Shown here in pieces: positions 1-10,100 of a stretch of DNA of 29,462 nt. The DNA comes from Debaryomyces hansenii CBS767 (Eukaryota > Ascomycota > Pichiomycetes > Serinales > Debaryomycetaceae), in contig NC_010166.1 of NCBI RefSeq assembly GCF_000006445.2, forward strand, positions 1-29,462, in the 5' to 3' direction. Made by a program: the position numbers and the translations under genes. Position 1 is the stretch's first letter. Each line of letters starts with the position of its first letter. The notes beneath the pieces are model-generated. The model was not told the DNA's origin. It searched no databases and saw only the letters and a program-made list of their open reading frames with translations.

Positions 1-1815
1 TATACTTATATAATAAGGTGATATATTGAAAAAAGGTATATGAAAATAATATTATTTTAAGGATCTAAAACTAATACTTTAAATGATAAAAAGGGATAAA
101 ACCCAATCAAATCATGAAAATGAAGGATAAAAATCAAGTGGAATGAAACATCTGAGTAGCTTGAAAGTAACCAACAGGGGCAGTATATGTAGCGGTGAGC
201 GAAAGTACTGTAGTCTTTAAGTATCATCAAGAGGTGAGAATAAAGTAGATTCTACTACTAAGACAATAAAAGAGTATTAAGTAAAAAGTACCGAGAGGGA
301 AAAAGAGTAAATAGAATAATAGAGAGCAGTCATAGTATGGCGTACCTCTTGTATAATGGGCCAGTGAGTTATATATATTAGCGTAGTAATTTATAAATAA
401 ATTGAGTAAATCAATCTTAAGTTAATGTATATAGGCCCGAAAGCAGACGATTTACACATCTCCAAGACCCGACCTTGTATTAGCAGAGTCGGGGTCTGAA
501 TAGGTGGATGTAGCAATATTCTCTAAAGAGGGGTGTGTAGAAGTGACAGACAAATCTGGTTTGCCGATAGCTGGTTTTCTGCGAAATATATATAAGTATA
601 GCCTTTACGATGGAACACATATAAGTGATTCCTATGTATTAACTGGTACAGCACTTAGATCATTTTGGGGGATTATAATATAATTTTATCAAAAGATCTA
701 AACCTCGGAACAGTAAACCATAAAGTAAGGAGTCAGACTTATTGCGATAAGGTAGTAGGTCGAAAAGGAAACAACCTAGACTATTAAATGTATGTCCCAT
801 AAATATATTAAGTGAACAAAATCTATTTTTTATAGATAGACAATCAGTCAGCGGGTTTGACAATAATCAACTGTTAAGGGACATGTAACAATGTACTGAT
901 GTGACATATTAAATAGAGAAAATATACGGGTCTAAATATATTACAGAATAATAGATTTCATGGTAGCAGAATATATGATAAATAATCATAAAGAGATTGC
1001 TGGCTTGAGTAACGATAGGTAGTATAAGACTACCCTCCAATTCATAAGGTTTTACTATAAACTAACGGTCCCTAAGATAATAACAGAAATGTTAAATTGA
1101 TGGGAAATAGAACATGAAAAGATATATTGAACCGTACTGTAGACCGACACAGGTATGATAATAGGAGAATGAGACAACTACTGTGAATGAACTCGGCAAA
1201 TTAGCATAAAGCTTTTAGTCGTGCGACTGTTTACCAAAAACATAGCTTACTGCGTACTAGTAATAGTAAGTATAGTAAGTGATATCTGCCCGGTGTATGC
1301 CCAATATAATAATTATATGAAAGTATAATCATTGAAAAGGTGTGTTAACGGCGGTCTTATTGTGAGGATCCGAAGGTAGCGAAATTCATTGACGCATAAT
1401 TGGTGTCCTGCATGAATGAATACACGATGCGACAACTGTATCCATAGTAGACTCAGTGAAATAGCATTCGCGGTGAAGATGCCGTGTACCCGTAGATTGA
1501 CAAAAAGACCCTATGCAGCTTTACTATATCTTTATATTGAATACGACAACTATTTATTTCAGTAGATTAGGTTTTTAATAATAAAGTAAATGAGATACCT
1601 ATATATTTAGTAATAGATTCTAATCTATATTTATAATATAATTTATATTATATACCCTTATGAGGGATAAGAGACAGTGTAAAGAGGTTAGTTTCGATGG
1701 GGCGTCGACATCAGCGAAAGCATCTGATGTGTCTAAAAATAATATATTTTATTAATTTAATTATATAATAGCAAGAAAACGTACAAAAGTTCTATATAGC
1801 AAATAGAATAGTTTT

Positions 1816-1838
1816 ATGCTCAGCCTTCGGCTGGGCAT
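1816..1838. repeat. GC hairpin inside rnl
   Basis: Perfect-stem hairpin with loop ttcgg (atgctcagcc / ctgggcat). The hairpin family recurs throughout the window. It sits in a variable part of rnl, so it probably forms an extra stem in the rRNA. Confidence 0.8.
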
Positions 1839-1972
1839 AAAACCATATGCAAGGATAACAACATAATTGTGCGATGATAATAACACTAACAAGTGGAATT
1901 AGTACTTAAGTAGAGTGTAGTGAACAGGCATAAACATAAGATATGGATGTCGATAACGGATTAAAGTTACGC

Positions 1973-1990
1973 TAGGGATAACAGAGTAAT
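1973..1990 (+). other. Near-match to the I-SceI recognition site in intronless rnl
   Basis: The 18 bases differ at one position from the I-SceI site TAGGGATAACAGGGTAAT (an A replaces a G at base 13). This is the omega intron insertion point of Saccharomyces 21S rRNA. Here the rRNA runs through it without an intron. Confidence 0.75.
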
Positions 1991-2343
1991 ACCGCGTGAG
2001 AGTTGATATCGTCAGCGGTGTTTGCTACCTCGATGTCGTCTAGACTCGTCCTCCTGGTCGCAGCAACTAGGTAGGGTAGGACTGTTCGTCCTCTAAGGAG
2101 TTACTTGAGATGGGTTAATTACGACGTGAGTCAGTAATGATTTTATCATCTATGGGTTTTTTTCTTATTCGTTGCCTCGAGTGTACGAAAGGATAACGAG
2201 GTGTTTTCCTATGGTTTTTTGTATATATATATATATATATATACATATTAGCTAAGAAAATTGTGGATACATATTGAATGCATCTCAAATATTAAACCCT
2301 ACGAATAAGTTTAATCATACTATATTAGTATGTAATAGTTTTA

Positions 2344-2381
2344 TGCCCAGCCTTCGGTTGGGTAACCCGGCTATCGCCGGG
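2344..2381. repeat. Double-hairpin GC element downstream of rnl
   Basis: Two GC stems (tgcccagcc..ggttgggta and acccggctatcgccgggt) joined by an A/T linker. The same two modules recur, alone or paired, at 1816, 6907, 10757 and 22826. Confidence 0.85.
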
Positions 2382-2439
2382 TTTATATTTATATAATAAT
2401 ACTAATTAATATATTTCATATACCATACAATATATATTA

Positions 2440-2473
2440 GCCCCTAAGGGCTTATACCCCTTCAAGGAAGGGG
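2440..2473. repeat. Double-hairpin GC element before trnA
   Basis: Hairpin gcccctaagggc, linker ttata, hairpin cccctt-caag-gaagggg. It ends seven bases before the tRNA-Ala 5' end. Confidence 0.75.
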
Positions 2474-2479
2474 TTTCTT

Positions 2480-2551
2480 GGGATCATAGATTAATTGGTA
2501 AATCTTTCGCTTTGCATGCGAACAATATCGGTTCAATTCCGATTGATTCCA
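2480..2551 (+). tRNA. trnA: tRNA-Ala (TGC)
   Basis: Cloverleaf: acceptor gggatca/tgattcc, anticodon stem ttcgc/gcgaa with loop tttgcat, T arm atcgg-ttcaatt-ccgat, discriminator a. U34 should read all four Ala codons. Confidence 0.93.
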
Positions 2552-2602
2552 ATATTTTTATGTATTAATTAATATGCTTAAATTAAATTAAAATTAAAAA
2601 AA

Positions 2603-3343
2603 ATGATTTGACTAGATGTACCAACACCTTGAGGAATACGTTTCCAAGATGCCGCAACACCTAATGCAGAAGGTATACATGAATTATATGATCATATAAT
2701 GTATTACTTAGCATTAATATTAGGGTTAGTTTCATATATATTATATGTTATAATAAAAGATTATAAAAATAATACATTTGCTTATAAATATATTAAACAT
2801 GGACAAACTTTAGAAATTATATGAACTATATTTCCAGCTGTAATATTATTATTAATAGCTTTCCCTAGTTTCATATTATTATACTTATGTGATGAAGTAT
2901 TAACACCTGCTATGACTGTAAAAGTAGTAGGATTACAATGATATTGAAAATACGAATACTCAGATTTTGTATCTGAAACTGGTGAAACAGTTGAGTATGA
3001 ATCATATGTAATACCTGAAGACATGTTAGAAGAAGGACAATTAAGATTATTAGATACTGATACTTCTATAGTTGTTCCTGTAGATACTCATGTTAGATTT
3101 ATAGTTACTGCTAATGATGTTTTACATTGTTTCACAATACCTTCATTAGGTATTAAAGTTGATGCTTGTCCTGGTCGTTTAAACCAAGTTAGTGCTTTAA
3201 TACAAAGAACTGGAGTTTATTATGGTCAATGTAGTGAGTTATGTGGAGTTAATCATGGATTAATGCCTATCAAACTAGAATGTGTACCTATTGGTGATTT
3301 TGTAGAATGATTAGGAGAGCAAGAAAATGTTTATGTAGCTTAA
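2603..3343 (+). CDS. cox2: Cytochrome c oxidase subunit 2
   Basis: Complex IV subunit that accepts electrons from cytochrome c at the CuA centre; inner membrane, with the C-terminal domain on the intermembrane side. 246 codons starting MIWLDVPTPWG, with TGA read as Trp. Two N-terminal membrane helices span roughly residues 30-110. The aromatic electron-entry motif is GLQWYWKYEYSD. The CuA ligands are visible in [15 protein letters not shown] (two Cys, Glu, His) and in the upstream [10 protein letters not shown]. The family usually ends near EWLNEQ; here EWLGEQ is followed by ENVYVA and a TAA at 3341. Those last 15 bases are also the 5' end of tRNA-Asn, so the stop lies inside the tRNA. Gene identity is certain. 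Confidence 0.98.
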
Positions 3344-3399
3344 AGGCAAAGCAGTGTACTGTTAATACATCGATTCTGGTTCGACTCCAGACTTAAACG
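3329..3399 (+). tRNA. trnN: tRNA-Asn (GTT), overlapping the cox2 3' end
   Basis: Acceptor gtttatg/cttaaac with one T-T mismatch, D arm gctt/aagc, anticodon loop ctgttaa on stem gtgta/tacat, T arm tctgg-ttcgact-ccaga. Its first 15 bases are shared with the last codons and stop of cox2. Confidence 0.88.
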
Positions 3400-3460
3400 T
3401 CGTATGAATAAACTATGTTATATTTCTCAGTTGAGAATAATAAAAAATAAAAAATTAAAA

Positions 3461-3901
3461 ATGAATCTTATTAGTGGAATAAGTAGTTTACTTGCTATTG
3501 GTATATTAACACCAGTACAAAGTATACTATGTTTAATAATTTTATTTGTAAGTACTGCTATATGTTTATATAGTCAAGGTTTTGTATTAATGGGGATATT
3601 ATATGTTCTTATATATGTAGGAGCTATAGCTATATTATTCTTATTTATATTATCATTATTAAAAATAGAATATACACCTCAAGGAACTATTACACCTTTA
3701 ATAGTTACTTTATTAGCAATATGTTTAATACCTTTAGATATTACATACGAAACATATGGAATAGTAACACAAATAGAAAATGTTACAGATGAATTAGTTA
3801 TAGTTGGTAATCAATTATATACTGAATATGCAATATTATTAATATTAACAGGTATAATATTAATATTATCAGTTATAGGGGCAATAAGTATTACTAAATA
3901 A
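3461..3901 (+). CDS. nad6: NADH dehydrogenase subunit 6
   Basis: Membrane subunit of respiratory complex I. 146 codons from [14 protein letters not shown], followed by several hydrophobic helices and the conserved [16 protein letters not shown] stretch typical of Nad6. An in-frame ATG at 3404 would add 19 polar residues rich in Lys and Asn; the 3461 start matches the family N-terminus better. The TAA at 3899-3901 shares its last base with the nad1 ATG (taatg), so the two are almost certainly co-transcribed and translationally coupled. Confidence 0.93.
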   Translation: MNLISGISSLLAIGILTPVQSILCLIILFVSTAICLYSQGFVLMGILYVLIYVGAIAILFLFILSLLKIEYTPQGTITPLIVTLLAICLIPLDITYETYGIVTQIENVTDELVIVGNQLYTEYAILLILTGIILILSVIGAISITK

Positions 3902-4839
3902 TGAATTTTATAGAATTATTATTATTTGTATTATCAATATTATTAGCTGTAGCCTTCTTAACAGTAGCAGAGCGTAAAACTTTAGGTTATATGCAACGTA
4001 GAGTTGGACCTAATGCTGTTGGATATTATGGAGTTTTAATGGCTATAGCTGATGCTGCTAAATTATTATTAAAAGAAATAATTTTACCTACTCATGCTGA
4101 TAAATTTATATTAATTATAAGTCCTATAATAACTTTAATATCTGCTTTATTATGTTGAGCTATAATTCCTTTTGGTCCTGGTATTACTATTATAGATAGT
4201 AATTATGGATTTATATTAGCTTTAGCTATAGGTAGTGTTGGAGTTTTTGGTTCATTATTTGCTGGTTGAGCTGGAAATAGTAAATACTCTCTTATTGGTT
4301 CTATACGTTCTACTGCTCAATTAATTAGTTATGAATTAGTATTAACAACTGTTATTTTAATTTGTATATTATTAACTGGTACTATGAATCTTTCAAGATA
4401 TGTAGAATTACAAGAATCAATATGATTAGTAGTTCCTTTATTACCTTTATCATTAATATGATTTATAGGTTGTGTAGCAGAATGTGCTAGACCTCCTTTT
4501 GATAATGTTGAAGCTGAATCTGAGTTAGTTTCAGGACATATGACAGAATATTCATCTTCTATATTTGTTTTATTTTTCTTATCAGAGTATGCTTCTATAT
4601 TATTTTATTCTACATTAACTGCTATTTTATTCTTTGGAGGTGGAACTGGTTTAATTTTAGGATTAAAAGCTAATTTCTTTGCTTTTACTTATATTTGAGT
4701 AAGAGCTGCTCTACCAAGAGTAAGATATGATAAATTAATTGCAATGTGTTGAATTGTATTCTTACCTTTATTATTTGCATTAGCTTTATTTATACCATCA
4801 TTAATTTATATTATAGATGGATACCTATTCATAGAATAA
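3901..4839 (+). CDS. nad1: NADH dehydrogenase subunit 1
   Basis: Complex I membrane-arm subunit near the quinone site. 312 codons, TGA as Trp throughout. Family landmarks: [17 protein letters not shown] and [11 protein letters not shown] near residues 20-50, then [38 protein letters not shown] and [12 protein letters not shown]. Length agrees with fungal Nad1. It overlaps nad6 by one base and is followed by a 169-base spacer before nad2. Confidence 0.98.
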
Positions 4840-5008
4840 TCATTCAAAATATGGTTATGAACGTTATTGGCGTTTCATTAAAATATGCCGCACTAGCAGT
4901 AAAAAAAAAGTATTTTGAAATATTTTTTATATCGAAAAATGTTTTATATAAAACATTTTTCTTCCCCACGCGTCGCGTGGGACTTTATATAAAAATATAA
5001 ATTAGGTA
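4840..5008. other. Spacer nad1-nad2 with composite GC element
   Basis: No gene recognised. The left part (about 4850-4900) is less AT-rich than most spacers and can be read as a short hydrophobic peptide, which I do not believe is a gene. From about 4898 it holds one copy of the composite element (A-rich arm, gtatttt..aatatttt, tatatcgaaaaa, ttttcttcccc) ending in the hairpin at 4964-4982. Confidence 0.6.
4898..4984 (+). repeat. Composite AT-core/GC-hairpin element, copy 1
   Basis: A short A-rich start, an AT core containing ttttttatatcgaaaaa, then tttttcttcccc leading into hairpin ccccacgcg/tcgcgtggg. The same order is seen at 6907-6978 (inverted), 10678-10776, 14929-15011 and 18000-18098. 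This copy lacks a clear left GC hairpin. Confidence 0.65.
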
Positions 5009-6361
5009 ATGCTATTTACTGCATTTCTTATATTTTTAGTTTTCTCAACTTTTTCACAATCTATAATAGTTAATAGACTAGGTACTATTACTATTATATT
5101 CACTCTTATATTATTCTTTTTATCTATAGATATTGTCGCAATATCTCCAGGAATAACATTATTTAATAACTGATTTAATTTAACACCTTATAATTTACCA
5201 TTATCATTTTTAATGTTATCATTAATTGTAATATTATTAATATATAGTACATCTAATCATAGATATGATTTAAAATCACCTTTTTATTTATTATTATTAT
5301 TAACTAATATAATAGGATTATTATTATTCCCATTAGTAAATGATTTAATTGCATTATATGTTGTAATAGAATTACAAAGTTATTCTTTATATTTATTAAC
5401 TGGTTTACATAGTAGATCATATAATTCTTCAAGAGCATCATTATTATACTTCTTAATGGGAGGTGTTGCTTCAACAATTATATTATTAGCTTCATATTTT
5501 GTATATGCTTTAACTGGTACAACAAATTTATCAGATATAGCAATATTCTATTCATATAGTAATGCTTTTGATTATTTTGATATTTTATTAGTTGCTTTAT
5601 TATTTAAAATGGGTATGGCTCCATTACATCGTTGAAGTATTGCAGTTTATAACTATGCTCCTACTTATATTACAGCTTATATTAGTATAGTAGCTAAAAT
5701 ATCAATAGTTTCATGAATTTTTGCTAATGCAAATTTATTCCATCATCATGTTCTTATTTTATTCTTCTATATTTCTTTAGCTATAGCAGCTTATAAACCA
5801 TTATTCCAAGTTAATATTAAAACTATATTAGCTTATAGTGGTATATTAAACTTCTCATATATTTTATTATCTATAATATCATATGATCCAGCTTTCTATA
5901 TTTATATAATTCAATATGTATTAACTCATTTAATTTTATTCTTAGGTATATTAGGAGCTAGTCAATATGTTAATTCTCCTATTTCTATTTGATCTCCTTT
6001 AACATTTATACATCAATTAAAATTACCTAATTTAACTTTAGCTTTTAGTTTAATTTTAGCTTTATTCTCTTTAATTGGTATACCACCTCTTCCTGGTTTT
6101 TATGCTAAATTATTTGTATTATCTGCTGCTTTACAAGATAACTATGTATTAGAAACATGTGCTATTGTTGTTTGTAGTGTTGTTGCTACTTATTATTATG
6201 CTAATATAATTAAAGTTTTATTTAATAGTAGTACTCAAAAAGTAACTAATTTTATTAATCCTTCTTTAGCTTTTACTATAGCTTCAGCTACATCTTTATT
6301 ATTTAGTTTCTTTATATTTATACCATCATTGTCAGAAGGGTTATATTTAATTACTTTATAA
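5009..6361 (+). CDS. nad2: NADH dehydrogenase subunit 2
   Basis: Proton-pumping antiporter-like subunit of complex I. 450 codons, starting [18 protein letters not shown]. Features of the Nad2/4/5 family: [15 protein letters not shown] (Glu in helix 5), [30 protein letters not shown] with its conserved Lys, and [15 protein letters not shown] near the C-terminus. Open with TGA as Trp, ends TAA. Only one base separates it from nad3. Confidence 0.97.
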
Positions 6362-6362
6362 A

Positions 6363-6749
6363 ATGTTTACTATTTATCTTTATTTAGCTCCTATTGTTGC
6401 AATAGTTTTAGTTGTTTTAAATTATTTAATTTCTAATAATAATTCATATATTGAAAAAGATGGTCCTTTTGAATGTGGTTTTACTTCATATCAACAAACT
6501 AGATCTGCATTTAGTGTTGCATTCATTTTAGTTGCTATTTTATTCTTACCTTTTGATTTAGAAATATCTTCTATTTTACCTTATGTTGTAAGTGCTTATT
6601 CTAATGGTCTTTATGGATTATCTATTTTAGTTATTTTCTTATTATCTTTAGTTATTGCTTTTGTTTATGAAATTAATTTAGGTGCTTTAAACTTAGAAAG
6701 ACGTTATACTCCTATTGTTAAACCTTTAATAAATAAATTATATTTATAA
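6363..6749 (+). CDS. nad3: NADH dehydrogenase subunit 3
   Basis: Small complex I membrane subunit. 128 codons with three hydrophobic helices. The diagnostic loop [16 protein letters not shown] carries the conserved Cys of the active/deactive-switch region, followed by [21 protein letters not shown]. It follows nad2 after one base, which implies a shared nad2-nad3 message. Confidence 0.97.
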   Translation: MFTIYLYLAPIVAIVLVVLNYLISNNNSYIEKDGPFECGFTSYQQTRSAFSVAFILVAILFLPFDLEISSILPYVVSAYSNGLYGLSILVIFLLSLVIAFVYEINLGALNLERRYTPIVKPLINKLYL

Positions 6750-6797
6750 TGCTTAGTGTTATCGATTTGCCCTGCTTAATGGACAGAACATTTTTAT

Positions 6798-6818
6798 GCC
6801 CCACGCTTAGCGTGGGGC
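6798..6818. repeat. GC hairpin
   Basis: Perfect stem gccccacgc / gcgtggggc with a tta loop, 48 bases after the nad3 stop. Confidence 0.8.
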
Positions 6819-6906
6819 TTTATTTATGACTCCTCGGAGGTGCGATATCTTTCTTAAATATTCATTGTTATTATCTTTTATATAATATATAGTTATATAT
6901 ATAAGT

Positions 6907-6978
6907 CCGGCGATAGCCGGGAAGAAAATTATATCTAATTTTATATAAAAAATGTATCATTTTTCACCCAGTCTTTAA
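6907..6978 (-). repeat. Composite element, copy 2 (inverted)
   Basis: On the minus strand it reads gggtgaaaaatgatac, an AT core, then ttttcttcccgg, with a GC hairpin at each end (6907-6921 and 6966-6985). Same order as at 10678 and 18000, opposite orientation. Confidence 0.65.
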
Positions 6979-7000
6979 CTGGGCATAAAACATTTTTATT

Positions 7001-7018
7001 CCCCACGCGTCGCGTGGG
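7001..7018. repeat. GC hairpin
   Basis: ccccacgcg / cgcgtggg stem; the same module occurs at 4964-4982 after the same ttcccc lead-in. Confidence 0.75.
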
Positions 7019-7139
7019 CTTTATATATTTTCTTCTCCGGTGTAATAAGACATTAAAATTAATAATTATTAATAAGGCAAGATCAAATAAGATATGGTAA
7101 ATATAAAGACAAGAAAATAAAAATTTTTTTTATATAAAA

Positions 7140-10100
7140 ATGACAATTAGAAAAAGTAATCCATATTTATCATTAGTAAATAGTTACTTAATAGATAGTC
7201 CACAACCTAGTTCAATAAATTATTGATGAAACGTAGGAAGTTTATTAGGATTATGTTTAGTAATACAAATAGCTAGTGGTATATTCTTAGCAATGCATTA
7301 TAGTTCAAGTATAGAATTAGCATTCAATTCAGTAGAGCACATAATGAGAGATGTAAATGCAGGATGATTAATAAGATACATTCATGCAAATGGAGCATCA
7401 TTCTTCTTTATATGTTTATACTTACACATAGGTAAAGCTTTATATTATGGAAGTTACAAATCACCTAGAGTATTAGTATGATCAATAGGAGTAATAATAT
7501 TTATATTAACAATAGCAACAGCCTTCATGGGTTATAACTACAATAGTAGCCCAAAATCATTTTATAATGCCCTTCCCAAAGGGAAGGGTATAACCCGGAA
7601 TGCGGGGTATTACAAATCTAATTCCCATGCTATGCGTGGGTATATCTCACCTTCGGTGAATAATATATATATGTCAAATAATTTTTATAAAAGAAATTTT
7701 AGTATGTCCTGCCTTTGTCAGGAAAAACTCGGCTATGCCGGGATTAAAATAAATCCTAAAAAAGATATTACTGATGCTAATTTAATTTTTAAAGAATTAA
7801 ATATTTATCCAGAAAAATGATGAGAAGATTTAGATAAACCAGAAGTACGTTCTTCTTTATATAAAGAAGTTAAAAATAAAAGTGGTATTTATATTATAAT
7901 AAATAAAATAACACGTAATACTTATATAGGTTCTGGTTCTACTAATAGATTACATGCTAGATTTAGTAATCATTTATTAAATTTTCATGGTAGTAAATTA
8001 ATAAAAAAATCTGTACAAAAATATGGATTAAATAATTTTATCTTTGCAATATTAGAATATTATCCTTATGAAATGCCCACCTCTGGCGGGTATCCCCGCT
8101 GTGCGTAATTAATAAAGAAAATAATAAAGAATTATTAGCTTTAGAAACATCTTATATTTCATTAATTGTTCCTCAATATAATATATTAACTGAAGCAGGT
8201 AATAGTTTTGGTTATAAACACTCTGAAGAAAATCTTTTAAAAATGAAATTAGCATTTACTGAAGAACGTAAAGAGTTATTAAGACAATTACAATATAAAC
8301 GTAAAGGATTATGATCACAAGAATCTAAAGATAAATTAAAAGAAATTTCATTAAATAGACCTTTAGACTATTTTTCTAAAGAAACAAGAATGAAAATATC
8401 TAATAAATGCCCACGCAATGCGTGGGGATACCGTACTAAAGGTGCGGCATTTAGTTTAAATATTGTCTTAAATTCTATAGATAATAAATATTTTTGTGAA
8501 ATTAAAGGTATAAATAAAACATCTAATTTATTATGTTGTAGTTATAAAACAATACAACGTGCTTTAGATTTAGGATGAATATATGTCCCTGATTCTTTTA
8601 TACCTTTATTAAATGATTTACATATTAAATCAAATAATGATATTATTACACATATAAATATTAATAATAATATTACTAATTTAAAAGGAAATAAAAAAAA
8701 ATTAAAATCAACATTAGTAAATTTAATTGGACATACTAAAATATTAATAAATAAAAAATAAATGACCTGTTATAACAGAAAATTAAATTTTTAATATTCC
8801 GCATATCTTACCAAAGGTAAGGTTTCCCCACGCGTCGCGGANTNATACCCTTCTTTTTGGGAAGAGTATTATAAAATGATAGTCTACCCTTTATGATTAT
8901 AAAATCATAACTATAATTGCAACTTTTATGCTCTTTAGAGTTAGGATTCCTATAGGAAAATTATAGAAAGGTAATAATAATGAATTATTATTAATAATAT
9001 ATATATATATATTATTGGCGACATTAGTGAAAACGATCAAAGTATACAACAAGATCGTCGGTTAAATAAATAATCGCTACAGACTGCCACACTAATGGGT
9101 ATCTGAAATGATGCTTAATGCACAGTCGAACAAGTACTGTTTAGTTTATGGACAAATGAGTCACTGAGGTAAATTAATTGCCTCAAATGTTATTATATAT
9201 TTTTTTCTTAATATATACCCTGCGAAGCAGGGATATATCTCTATTACAGAGTAATATATTTAAATTTTATAATGCCCCGCATAGCGGGATATACCCTACT
9301 TTTTGGGTAGGGCATTTAAAAACTATAATTAAAATTTGTGTCAAACGTTCAGATGTAATTAATTTTAATAAACCTTTAGATAAAGAAATATTAGAGATAA
9401 TATATGGTTCTTTATTAGGGGATGCTAGTGCTGAAAAACGTAAAGGAGGTAAAGGTACTAGAATATTATTCTATCAAGAAGGTAGTCATAATGAATATTT
9501 ATTATTTTTACATAGATTAATTGCTAATTTAGGATATTGTAATACTAATATTCCTAAATTACAAACTAGAATTAGTAATAATGGTAAAATTAGAAAAATT
9601 ATTAAATTTAGTACTTGAACATATGACCAATTTAACGAGATACACAAGAATTGATATATTAATGGTAAAAAAGTTTTACCAAATGATATTGATCAATTTT
9701 TATCTCCTTTAGCTTTAGCTATTTGAATTATGGATGATGGAGGTAAAATAGGTAAAGGTTTAAAATTAGCTACTAATAATTTTACTTTAAATGAAGTTAA
9801 ACAATTAATAGCTATATTAGATGTTAAATATAACATTAAATCTACAATACATAAAACAGGAGCTATAGATCAATATAATATATATATATTATCTGATTCT
9901 ATGCCTATTTTAGTTAAAAAGATTAAACCTTATATTGTACCTTCAATGAAATATAAATTAGGAAATTATATATAATAATATAGTATTATATAAAGATTTA
10001 TGCAATATATAATTAAAAATAAATCATATATATCACACTATGTTTATAAATAAAATTACACAGTTGTGATATCCCACAAACCCCCACGCGACGCGTGGGG

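Larger units (their letters stand above)
1..2335 (+). rRNA. rnl: Large subunit mitochondrial rRNA (5' end continues at the window's right edge)
   Basis: Structural RNA of the mitoribosome large subunit. Conserved blocks appear in order: a domain I block at about 145-210 (gaaacatctgagtag, then tagcggtgagcgaaag), the domain IV/V blocks at about 1350-1510, the peptidyl-transferase region at 1965-2150 (ctagggataacag, tacctcgatgtcgtct), and a sarcin-ricin-like stretch (gtacgaaagga) near 2180. The 3' end near 2335 is inferred from the gaatgcatctcaaatattaaaccc block. Text matching the first ~80 nt of bacterial 23S is missing before position 1, so the 5' end should lie at about 29395-29462 of the circle. 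Variable regions hold a GC hairpin (1816-1838) and an AT dinucleotide run (2221-2243). There is no intron at the omega position. Exact ends are uncertain. Confidence 0.93.
6750..7139. other. Gene-free spacer nad3-cob rich in GC hairpins
   Basis: 390 bases with no ORF or tRNA I can support. It contains hairpins at 6798-6818 (gccccacgc/gcgtggggc), 6828-6843 (actcctcggaggtgc), 6907-6921, 6966-6985 and 7001-7018, plus an inverted copy of the composite element. The last 100 bases before cob are plain AT-rich leader. Confidence 0.7.
7533..8761 (+). pseudogene. GIY-YIG homing endonuclease ORF of cob-i1, interrupted by a GC element
   Basis: Reads on from exon 1. The N-terminal linker contains three in-frame GC elements (7568-7609, 7622-7660, 7704-7745). 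The nuclease domain follows: KSGIYIII at ~7880, [16 protein letters not shown] with the YIG and catalytic Arg, KYGLNNFIF. After YYPYE (8072) a 38-base GC insert (8073-8110) introduces TAA at 8106 and a two-base shift. Beyond it the other frame continues cleanly with [17 protein letters not shown] (catalytic Glu), then repeated NUMOD3-like motifs ([29 protein letters not shown]) and a C-terminal DNA-binding tail to TAA at 8759-8761. Another element at 8408-8450 is in frame. The gene is intact only if the 8073 insert is bypassed; otherwise it is recently broken. Confidence 0.85.
7533..9134 (+). mobile_element. cob-i1: cob group I intron 1 (after coding base 393)
   Basis: Intron between GGT (exon 1) and TAC (exon 2), ending in G. 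The ORF is fused in frame to exon 1. The ribozyme core follows it: gaaaacgatcaaag, cagactgccacactaatgggt, then atctgaaatgatgcttaatg and cacagtcg (P7/R-S type pairing). A near-identical core block appears in cob intron 2. Confidence 0.9.

Noticed and set aside
589..597. Exact atataagta promoter-like nonamer
   Set aside because: Inside the rnl coding sequence; most likely a chance AT-rich word.
660..863. 67-codon minus-strand ORF over rnl
   Set aside because: Lies entirely in conserved rRNA sequence; the protein has no recognisable features.
2782..3024. 80-codon minus-strand ORF
   Set aside because: Antisense shadow of cox2.
4850..4905. Short hydrophobic peptide (MVMNVIGVSLKYAALAV)
   Set aside because: Too short, not similar to any mitochondrial protein I know, and runs into a repeat.
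4746..5000. 84-codon plus-strand ORF at the nad1 end
   Set aside because: Out-of-frame reading of the nad1 3' end continuing into spacer and a GC element; no conserved content.
6750..7139. Possible RNase P RNA (rnpB)
   Set aside because: I could not find the conserved P4 words in this or other spacers; the GC stems are explained by the repeat family.
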